Shown here: piece after piece, positions 1 through 5,572 of the stretch
Layout: each line of letters starts with the position of its first letter
Numbering within the stretch: position 1 is the stretch's first letter
Source: Candidatus Stahliibacteriota bacterium
GTDB taxonomy: Bacteria > Hydrothermota > Tepidihabitantia > SM23-42
Direction: 5' to 3'
Length of the DNA: 7,403 bases
Assembly: GCA_004376785.1 (NCBI GenBank)
Contig: SOIY01000270.1
Span: 1-7,403, forward strand
Made by a program: the position numbers and the translations under genes
Notes under the pieces: model-generated
The model's database searches: none
What the model saw: only the letters and a program-made list of their open reading frames with translations
Told to the model about the DNA's origin: nothing

Positions 1-18
1 AGCCTTCTACTCCTCTTT

Positions 19-46
19 ATTCTACGCCTAAACCTCATTTTGTCAA
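19..46 (-). promoter_or_regulatory. Putative divergent sigma70-type promoter reading off the left edge
   Basis: On the minus strand a perfect -35 hexamer TTGACA (46 to 41) is followed by a 16-bp spacer and TAGAAT (24 to 19), a good -10. Transcription would start near position 12 and run leftwards into a gene outside the window. The two other promoters proposed here also have 16-bp spacers, which gives some mutual support. No downstream gene is visible, so this stays tentative. Confidence 0.45.
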
Positions 47-76
47 TAAGTCCTCACTTCTTCCTTTGTTCGTTCA

Positions 77-104
77 TTGACTTCTTTTGAAAATTAGTTA
101 TAAT
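77..104 (+). promoter_or_regulatory. Strong sigma70-type promoter of the HEAT-cysS-efp operon
   Basis: TTGACT (77-82), a 16-bp spacer and a perfect TATAAT (99-104). The predicted start of transcription is about 110-111, which is the ATG of the first gene itself, so the message would have almost no 5' leader. No Shine-Dalgarno precedes the ATG (the bases before it are TTCCAG), which fits a leaderless transcript. Confidence 0.7.
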
Positions 105-109
105 TCCAG

Positions 110-1090
110 ATGAAAAATAAGCTAATTTTCATAATAATTCTATTAATCTCCTGTGGTTTGCCTCCAAAACAAAAAGCAATCAGCATTCTGCAACAAGGGG
201 TTAAGGACGAATCAATTATTATCCAGGTTAATGCAGCCAAGGGATTAAAACAGACAGGTGATGCCCAGGGTATTAAAACCCTTTATGAAACACTGAAAGC
301 TAAAGACAAAAATGGTATTGCTGCAGCACTCGCAGTTCTCTATGATTTAGAAGAGAATACATTTTCACCAGTCCTTGTCAAACTTGTTGATCATAATGAT
401 CCCTTGATTCGGAGTGAGGCATATAAAGTTATTTCTTTAATAGATGATGAAAGATGTCTCGAGATTTTTATTAAAGGAATAAATGATAAGGTTGCGAAAA
501 TAAGAAGGACTTCTTTTCTAGGACTTAAAAGATTTCGAAAAAAACGAACCATAATGAAAGGTTTAAGGGATATTGATCCCCTGACAAGAATTGTTGCAGC
601 GCAAGCACTCGGTAGTATTGGTCAACAGGATATGGAGAATTTTATTAGAAAAGAAATGGTAATCCAAACTATCGACATCTGGAAACAGGGAATTATTAGC
701 CTTGCTGAAATGGGCGATACATCAGCAATACCTTTTATTAAAGAATCGCTCGTCGATGCACCGTGGGAGTTGAGGCTTGCCGCAGCTGAGGCTTTATTGA
801 TATTGAATAATCAAGACGGTGTTGATGTGTTGAAGCAGGGTTTACAATCAAATAATCCTTTTACACGCGTTAAGGTCGTGCAGATTCTTAAAAAATTTAA
901 TTTACCTGAAGGTTCCCAATTGTTAAAAGAAGCAGTAAAAGACGAATATATTAATGTTTCCATTGTAGCAATTGAGGCACTTGCTAAATATAAGGCAAAG
1001 GAGCACCAGACATTATTTGCCGAAATGATGGGTGCGCCAAATCCTCTGGTAAAAATTGCCGCGGCAACAGCCTATTTACAGAGTGAATAA
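110..1090 (+). CDS. HEAT-repeat lipoprotein
   Basis: This is a predicted secreted, lipid-anchored protein of 326 residues built almost wholly of HEAT/Armadillo-like helical repeats, a fold used for protein-protein contacts; no enzymatic motif is seen. The N-terminus (MKNKLIFIIILLISCG) has two lysines, a short hydrophobic stretch and a lipobox L12-I13-S14-C15, so Cys15 should be acylated and become residue 1 of the mature protein. About nine helical units follow at roughly 30-residue spacing, with recurrent N/D-P-x-x-R-x-x-A-A-x-A-L-like helices, for example near residues 97-110, 156-170, 217-232, 249-262 and 311-324. The ATG is fixed by the signal peptide, although it has no SD and lies at the predicted transcription start. 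Its TAA overlaps the cysS ATG by one base, so the two are probably translationally coupled. The specific role and partner are unknown. Confidence 0.85.
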   Translation: MKNKLIFIIILLISCGLPPKQKAISILQQGVKDESIIIQVNAAKGLKQTGDAQGIKTLYETLKAKDKNGIAAALAVLYDLEENTFSPVLVKLVDHNDPLIRSEAYKVISLIDDERCLEIFIKGINDKVAKIRRTSFLGLKRFRKKRTIMKGLRDIDPLTRIVAAQALGSIGQQDMENFIRKEMVIQTIDIWKQGIISLAEMGDTSAIPFIKESLVDAPWELRLAAAEALLILNNQDGVDVLKQGLQSNNPFTRVKVVQILKKFNLPEGSQLLKEAVKDEYINVSIVAIEALAKYKAKEHQTLFAEMMGAPNPLVKIAAATAYLQSE

Positions 1091-2559
1091 TGGGATTAAA
1101 ATTACACAATACATTAACCCAGAAAATAGAAGAATTTAGGCCAAGGGAAGATACAGTTGGCATCTATACTTGTGGACTTACTGTTCAGGGGCCGCCACAC
1201 GTAGGCCATATTCGTTCTGCGATAACCCGTGATATATTGGTGAGATGGCTTGAATATTCAGGCTATAAAGTTATGACCCTGGAGAATTTTACAGATATTG
1301 ATGATAAGATCATAGAAAAGCAGAAAGAATTGAATAAGGACTGGCGCATAATAGCAGAAGAGAATATCTTAAAATATCTCAAGGCATGCGATATACTTAA
1401 TATAAAAAGAGCGACTTTTTATCCCAGGGCATCGCAGCACATTGAAGAAATCATGGAGCTTGTAAAGAAATTGATAGATAATGGTTTTGCTTATGAAAAA
1501 GGGGGCGATGTTTATTTTAAAGTGCGTGCATTTAAAGATTATGGAAAACTCTCAAAGAAAAGTATTGATGATCTTGTTTCCGGCGCCAGGATAGAACCGA
1601 CCGAACATAAAATTGACCCATTGGATTTTGCGCTCTGGAAAGCAGCAAAACCTGGGGAACCATACTGGCTCAGTCCCTGGGGCAAGGGAAGGCCGGGTTG
1701 GCATATTGAATGTTCTGCAATGTCAATGCACTATCTCGGAGAAACATTCGACATACATACTGGTGGAGAAGACTTGATCTTTCCTCATCATGAGAATGAG
1801 ATTGCTCAATCAGTTGCGGCTACAGGTAAAGAATTTGTTCGCTATTGGCTGCATAATGGCTGGGTTACCTTGGGTGGTGAGAAAATGGCTAAATCAACCG
1901 GTCATTATTTTCTCATTGAAGACATATTGAAAGACTACAGCTCAAATGTTATCAGATTATATCTGTTAAAAACTCAATACCGTAATCAGATTGAATTTTC
2001 CAAAGACAGGTTGGATGAGGCAAAAGCAGCTTACCTGAGGATACAGACCTATATCCATGGTTTTGAAAAACTTCCTGAACTCGCTGAGCCTTTTATGCTT
2101 AAGGAGTTCACTGAGGCGATGGATGATGATATCAATACACCTATGGCATTGGGTATTATCTTTGACTTGATAAAACAGGGTTATGAGAAAGAAAGTCTGG
2201 AGATAGCGATTAGTGTTAAGTACTATTTGAGTGTCCTGGGGTTTGCTGAAGACGAACCTGATCAGCCAATTAATGATGTTATAGACGTGCTGCGTGAAGT
2301 CAAGGCAAAATTAAAGGATAAGAAAAGCGAACTATTGGACTTCGCAGCGCGGGATCTCTGGAGCCGTCTTGAGACCATAAAATCAAGCGATAAATTCTTT
2401 TCTAATCTTGTAAACGTACTCCTCGACATAAGAAACCAGCTGAGAAAAGAAAAAAACTACGAACTTGCTGATTTTATTAGGGAGCGTCTTGCGCGCAAAC
2501 ATATTCATATTTTTGACAAAGAAATCGATGTAAGTACTTTCCGGGTGGATGCAAAGTGA
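1090..2559 (+). CDS. cysS: Cysteinyl-tRNA synthetase
   Basis: This cytoplasmic class I synthetase charges tRNA-Cys with cysteine using ATP. The 489-residue product has the N-terminal YTCG motif with Cys28, the HIGH-equivalent H37-V-G-H40, and the zinc ligands C28, C208, H233 and E237 (in HIECSAMS and FPHHENEIA), matching the E. coli set C28/C209/H234/E238. The class I second signature is K265-M-A-K-S269, a KMAKS variant of KMSKS. The C-terminal helical domain contains RNQLRKEKNYELADFIRERL, typical of the family. It is slightly longer than the E. coli enzyme (461 residues), and the extra length appears to lie around residues 385-440. The usual end motif D-T-P-x-G-T-x-W is replaced by a degenerate tail. 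The start overlaps the upstream TAA (TAATG) with only a weak GAGTG upstream, so translation probably depends on coupling. The TGA overlaps the efp GTG. Confidence 0.97.
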   Translation: MGLKLHNTLTQKIEEFRPREDTVGIYTCGLTVQGPPHVGHIRSAITRDILVRWLEYSGYKVMTLENFTDIDDKIIEKQKELNKDWRIIAEENILKYLKACDILNIKRATFYPRASQHIEEIMELVKKLIDNGFAYEKGGDVYFKVRAFKDYGKLSKKSIDDLVSGARIEPTEHKIDPLDFALWKAAKPGEPYWLSPWGKGRPGWHIECSAMSMHYLGETFDIHTGGEDLIFPHHENEIAQSVAATGKEFVRYWLHNGWVTLGGEKMAKSTGHYFLIEDILKDYSSNVIRLYLLKTQYRNQIEFSKDRLDEAKAAYLRIQTYIHGFEKLPELAEPFMLKEFTEAMDDDINTPMALGIIFDLIKQGYEKESLEIAISVKYYLSVLGFAEDEPDQPINDVIDVLREVKAKLKDKKSELLDFAARDLWSRLETIKSSDKFFSNLVNVLLDIRNQLRKEKNYELADFIRERLARKHIHIFDKEIDVSTFRVDAK

Positions 2560-3113
2560 TTAACGCTACACAGATCAAAAAAGGGATGCTTATAAAAATG
2601 GATGACGTGCCCTTTATTGTCTTAAAGGTATCCCACATAACCCCAGGCAAGGGCAGAGCTTTTATCCAGTGCGTGTTAAGAAATCTTAAAAGCGGATTCT
2701 CCAAAGACGTGAGGTTTCGTTCCAATGACCGGGTTGAAGAGACCGAGATTGAACCAGTGGAAATGGAGTACATATACACTGCTGATAATTTGTTATATTT
2801 CATGGACACGGAAAGTTATGAACAGATACCTTTGGACGCTGACCTCATAGGAGATGCGGTAAAGTTTCTCCACCCCAATATAAGGGTAAAAGTAGAATTT
2901 TATGAAGACAAGCCTTTTGGTATTATTCTGCCGAAATACATAACCCTAAAGGTGATCGAGACACAGGTGTACATAAAAGAGGCGACTGCCCAGGCTCAGT
3001 CAAAACCAGCTAAACTTGAAGGCGGTCATACCTGTCAGGTACCGCCATTTATCGAAACAGGTGATCAAATAAAGATTAACACTGAAACAGGTGAATATGT
3101 TGAAAGAACATAA
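2556..3113 (+). CDS. efp: Translation elongation factor P
   Basis: EF-P binds between the ribosomal P and E sites and relieves stalling at consecutive prolines. The product has 185 residues, the normal family length, with a KOW-like domain I (about 1-62), an OB domain II (about 65-128) and an OB domain III (about 129-185). The domain I tip loop reads T-P-G-K32-G-R, so the modifiable tip residue is lysine (compatible with beta-lysylation or 5-aminopentanol-type modification, not the EarP/Arg32 rhamnosylation type). MDTESYEQ in domain II and TGEYVER at the C-terminus are family hallmarks. The usual PGxKGxTA segment of domain III is divergent (V138-Y-I-K-E-A-T-A), and the PROSITE-like K-P-A...G...V-P-x-F-I signature has Cys160 where an aliphatic residue is usual. 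The GTG start overlaps the cysS stop (GTGA) with a GGTGGA-like SD about 7 nt upstream. No EF-P modification gene is in the window. Confidence 0.95.
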   Translation: MINATQIKKGMLIKMDDVPFIVLKVSHITPGKGRAFIQCVLRNLKSGFSKDVRFRSNDRVEETEIEPVEMEYIYTADNLLYFMDTESYEQIPLDADLIGDAVKFLHPNIRVKVEFYEDKPFGIILPKYITLKVIETQVYIKEATAQAQSKPAKLEGGHTCQVPPFIETGDQIKINTETGEYVERT

Positions 3114-3114
3114 A

Positions 3115-3188
3115 AGATGATAGATAACAGATGGAAGATAGAAGATAAAAGAATGATTTTAGATTGCAGATGTTAGATTTTAGATTTA
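3115..3188. repeat. Degenerate heptanucleotide repeat, AGATNNN x10 in two phased blocks
   Basis: The trinucleotide GAT begins at 3116, 3123, 3130, 3137 and 3144, then after an 11-bp step at 3155, 3162, 3169, 3176 and 3183. This is five units at exactly 7-bp spacing, a 4-bp phase slip, and five more at 7 bp. Nine of the ten units read AGATNNN and one reads TGATNNN. The variable half shifts from purine-rich in block 1 to T-rich in block 2. A 7-bp period is not a codon multiple and no long open frame runs through it, so it is noncoding. Confidence 0.8.
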
Positions 3189-3254
3189 GGCATTTAGGTG
3201 TTTACCCCGTTTAGATAGTAAACATCTAACGGGGTTTAGGACTTTAGGTATTTA
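3185..3254 (+). repeat. Two 20-bp direct repeats of TTTAGGNNTTTAGGTNTTTA, 50 bp apart
   Basis: Copy 1 is at 3185-3204 and copy 2 at 3235-3254; they agree at 17 of 20 positions. Each is itself two and a half 8-bp TTTAGGNN units. Each is followed at once by a hairpin: copy 1 by 3205-3234, copy 2 by 3252-3272. The arrangement looks like a repeated module with an exchangeable hairpin. Confidence 0.75.
3205..3234. repeat. Hairpin 1, CCCCGTT...AACGGGG
   Basis: Arms 3205-3216 (CCCCGTTTAGAT) and 3224-3234 (ATCTAACGGGG) pair over 11 bp with one bulged T and a 7-nt loop. It sits between the two TTTAGG 20-mers. It lacks a downstream T-run (GTTTAGG follows), so it is not a classical intrinsic terminator, although it could still slow transcription after efp. 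Confidence 0.7.
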
Positions 3255-3272
3255 TCCGCCTGAGGCGGATAA
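3252..3272. repeat. Hairpin 2, GCCTGAGGC-type palindrome next to the Roadblock RBS
   Basis: A perfect 9-bp stem, TTATCCGCC (3252-3260) with GGCGGATAA (3264-3272), closes a TGA triloop. Its 3' arm ends inside the AAGGGGG Shine-Dalgarno tract of the gene at 3282. The same core GCCTGAGGC, with a changed but still paired stem, recurs in the hutH leader (7140-7154), so it is a dispersed repeat family. Confidence 0.8.
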
Positions 3273-3277
3273 GGGGG
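3271..3277 (+). promoter_or_regulatory. Shine-Dalgarno of the Roadblock gene, touching hairpin 2
   Basis: AAGGGGG, with 4 nt between it and the ATG at 3282. The first two bases are part of the 3' arm of hairpin 2. No promoter was recognised in 3114-3281, so the gene may be read from the upstream operon. Confidence 0.6.
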
Positions 3278-3281
3278 TCTT

Positions 3282-3659
3282 ATGACTGAAGATTTACAAG
3301 AAGAAATTAGAAAAGTAGCAGAGAAAGTTCCTGGTTGTCAATATGTCAGCCTTGTTGGCTATGATGGGATTACTGTAGTCCAGCACATTATAGAAGCAAA
3401 TTTCGATGTCACTCTATATGATGCCGAAATTTCTTCAATTATGTTGGTTTCAAAAGCGGTGAAGGACAGTTTGAATTTAGGTATTGAAAAGGAATTTATC
3501 TGGCTTACTCAAAATTCTTTTTTTATAATCCAACCGATAGGTGAGGATTTCTTCATCTACAGCTGTCTTAAATCAACAGGCTCAAATCCAGGTGTAGCAA
3601 GGATTGAATTGAATAAAGCAAAGGGGACAATTCGTAAAATCATATACCCAGACCAGTAA
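3282..3659 (+). CDS. Roadblock/LC7-domain protein
   Basis: A single-domain cytoplasmic protein of 125 residues that matches the Roadblock/LC7 (MglB/longin-like) fold. It has an N-terminal amphipathic helix (about 3-17), the P-G-C-Q-Y-V-S-L-V-G-Y-D-G-I turn (17-30) that begins the sheet, a central helix (about 44-66), and a beta-strand pair F72-I-W-L...F80-F-I-I-Q-P followed by F91-I-Y-S-C-L. There is no signal peptide or membrane segment. In other bacteria such proteins regulate or dimerise around small Ras-like GTPases (MglA) and influence polarity or motility; no GTPase gene is present here, so the partner is unknown. The start has a good SD. comEC begins 38 bp downstream on the same strand, suggesting co-transcription, but a shared function is only inference. 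Confidence 0.85.
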   Translation: MTEDLQEEIRKVAEKVPGCQYVSLVGYDGITVVQHIIEANFDVTLYDAEISSIMLVSKAVKDSLNLGIEKEFIWLTQNSFFIIQPIGEDFFIYSCLKSTGSNPGVARIELNKAKGTIRKIIYPDQ

Positions 3660-3687
3660 TTTTTCAAGATAACCACGTTAAGAATCT

Positions 3688-3693
3688 GGAGGG
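3688..3693 (+). promoter_or_regulatory. comEC: Ribosome binding site that points to an ATT start for comEC
   Basis: GGAGGG lies 4 nt before ATT at 3698. An in-frame TGA occupies 3695-3697, so ATT is the first possible codon of the open frame. No SD lies at a suitable distance from the alternative TTG at 3800. This site is the main reason for choosing 3698. Confidence 0.7.
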
Positions 3694-3697
3694 CTGA

Positions 3698-5572
3698 ATT
3701 AAAAGGGTAGGTATTACAGTACTTTTTGCTATTGTATTTGGTGTTATTATCCAGACGATTCTCAATTTCTCAATTGTATTTAGTATTTATATCTGCATTT
3801 TGGCAATATTGCTTTCGTTCTGGAAAAGATGGTTTTTATATATTCTCATTACAATACTCTCCATGTTAAACACATCGTTAAATACTCCAGTTAGATTAAC
3901 TCATGAAGGCCGGGACTTAACCTTTTCAGGAACAGTGGTGCGCGAAGAACATCGCGAGCACTATGTAAAATTATTGATTAATATTGACGAAGCGCAGATC
4001 AATAATAGAATAATAAACTATAAAATCCCAGTTGAATTTTACACGCGAGAACATAATACTTATTTGGGTAGAAGATTTTTAATAAAAGGCAGAATTAAAA
4101 ATTCGAAATACCCTAACCGTCCGAATTTACTTACTGGCAAAATTATAAAAACAGACCTTGGAGACACTTTTTTGGGCACAGTTCTTTTTTCTGTAAGGGG
4201 TTATATAGATAGTATGCTCAAAAGTCTTCTAAAGAATGAGCATTATGATTTGGGTATAGGACTTATTCTCGGAGGAACTGGGCGTTTAAAAAAGGATTTA
4301 AAGGATGTATTTATTCGCGCTGGTGTTCTTCATATTTTAGCGGTTTCAGGATTACATGTCGGATTTGTCTGTATGTTCGTTGGCTTTGTACTTTTTTTTG
4401 TTCCTGTTTCGACAAAAATAAAGTTTTTTATTATTATGCTGATTCTTTGTTTGTATACGGGCATTACAGGTTTTCGACCTGGTGTGTGCCGTGCTACTTT
4501 GATGGCATTTCTATTCGGATTAGGTTTAATTCTTCAGAGGAATATAGATGGTGTACACATCATAAATATCACGGCAATCATTTTGCTGCTTATTAATCCA
4601 CTACTTGTTTTTGACATAGGGGCACAATTGTCTTTTGCCGCAGTTTATGGTATCCTCTTTTTGTATCCAATACTTGAAAATGTAATAATAAAAAGGGTAA
4701 AGGCAAAACCATATAAATTCATCATGGCATCAATGGCAGTTTCATTTTCAGCGCAACTCTGTGTATCACCTCTACTTATATACTATTTTCATCGTCTGCC
4801 AACTCTTGCAGTCATTTCTAACGTTCTAATTGTACCTATTGCTTCTATTATCATTTTCCTATTATTTTTCTGTTTGATTATTGGCACTTTCTCATTTATG
4901 CTTGCCAAAATGATCGCCGTTTTAATATCTATATTACTTAGTATTTTAGTTACAATATCAAAACTTTTTGCCGGTATTCCGTTTTCTACGATCACGCTGT
5001 ATATTTCACCAATAATTTTGCTTCTTCTATACTTCATCTACTCCCAGAGATTAAGAAAATTCGCAATCTTTTCGATAATTATAATATCAATCTTTTTTTC
5101 AATCTCTTCACTTTCAGATTGTGTAATAATCAAAACTGGAACAGCAGGCACATTGATTTCGACACCTGGTGGTGAAAATATATTTATTACATTAAAACAT
5201 TCTCCAGTACAGACTTCCATTTTTTTAGCCAATCAAAATATTGAGAAATTAGATTATCTAATTGCAACAGAAAATCACTATCCTGTAGAGAAAAAATTTT
5301 TTAAACTACCTGATAAATTGCATGTTAAACAAATAAGATTTGGGAAAATGACGATCAATGTAAGCGATAATATCAACATAATCTTCAGAGAAAAGAAAAT
5401 AACATTGGACAATAGTGATTTTAAACATTATGGAAACGAAGAGAATTTATTTTATATATTAACTAATGGCAAAAATGTACAGAGGTTTAACACTTCTCTA
5501 CACGGTTCAATTATTGATCAAATAATATCAGATATAAAACTGTTTTTCGTAAAATTCAGATTTTTATTCTAA
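3698..5572 (+). CDS. comEC: ComEC/Rec2-family DNA uptake channel with degenerate C-terminal domain
   Basis: ComEC forms the inner-membrane channel that takes single-stranded DNA into the cell during transformation. The product is 624 residues if started at ATT 3698 (590 from TTG 3800). Numbering from TTG, residues about 30-125 form the OB-like DUF4131 domain. About 150-430 is the multi-helix competence domain with AVSGLHVGF (181-189), GFRPGVCRA (224-232) and FDIGAQLSF (271-279), all family hallmarks. The start at 3698 adds 34 residues beginning with K-R-V-G-I-T-V-L-F-A and another hydrophobic helix, as expected for ComEC N-termini. From about residue 440 the alignment follows the metallo-beta-lactamase domain (GTAGTLISTPGGENIFI, then KLDYLIATENHYP), but the DVGQGD motif, the DTG and the HxHxDH metal site are all missing and the domain is short (about 150 residues). 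The channel may be intact while the nuclease domain is inactive. The gene is very AT-rich and ends inside the hutH 3' end. Confidence 0.88.
   Translation: MKRVGITVLFAIVFGVIIQTILNFSIVFSIYICILAILLSFWKRWFLYILITILSMLNTSLNTPVRLTHEGRDLTFSGTVVREEHREHYVKLLINIDEAQINNRIINYKIPVEFYTREHNTYLGRRFLIKGRIKNSKYPNRPNLLTGKIIKTDLGDTFLGTVLFSVRGYIDSMLKSLLKNEHYDLGIGLILGGTGRLKKDLKDVFIRAGVLHILAVSGLHVGFVCMFVGFVLFFVPVSTKIKFFIIMLILCLYTGITGFRPGVCRATLMAFLFGLGLILQRNIDGVHIINITAIILLLINPLLVFDIGAQLSFAAVYGILFLYPILENVIIKRVKAKPYKFIMASMAVSFSAQLCVSPLLIYYFHRLPTLAVISNVLIVPIASIIIFLLFFCLIIGTFSFMLAKMIAVLISILLSILVTISKLFAGIPFSTITLYISPIILLLLYFIYSQRLRKFAIFSIIIISIFFSISSLSDCVIIKTGTAGTLISTPGGENIFITLKHSPVQTSIFLANQNIEKLDYLIATENHYPVEKKFFKLPDKLHVKQIRFGKMTINVSDNINIIFREKKITLDNSDFKHYGNEENLFYILTNGKNVQRFNTSLHGSIIDQIISDIKLFFVKFRFLF

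Noticed and set aside
1..38. A minus-strand start at 38 encoding a very basic peptide (MRFRRRIKRSRR) that stays open to the left edge
   Set aside because: Only 12 codons are visible, the composition is odd, there is no well-spaced SD, and the same bases form the proposed divergent -10 element.
2477..2809. A minus-strand open frame across the cysS/efp junction
   Set aside because: It is antisense to two well-supported genes, has no recognisable domain, and is explained as a shadow frame.
3205..3240. Hairpin 1 as an intrinsic terminator of the efp operon
   Set aside because: The stem is GC-rich at its base but is followed by GTTTAGG rather than a run of T, on either strand.
3114..3272. CRISPR-like array
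   Set aside because: Units are 7-20 bp with no spacers of constant length and no cas genes; it is a degenerate short-period repeat.
3114..3281. A promoter for the Roadblock gene
   Set aside because: No -35/-10 pair with 16-18 bp spacing stood out; TTGCAG at 3164 has no fitting -10.
3660..3697. A small RNA or terminator between the Roadblock gene and comEC
   Set aside because: Only a 4-bp TAAC/GTTA pairing is present and no T-run; the stretch is explained by the comEC RBS.
4789..5232. Two short minus-strand open frames inside comEC
   Set aside because: They lie opposite the transmembrane and C-terminal parts of comEC and resemble no known family.
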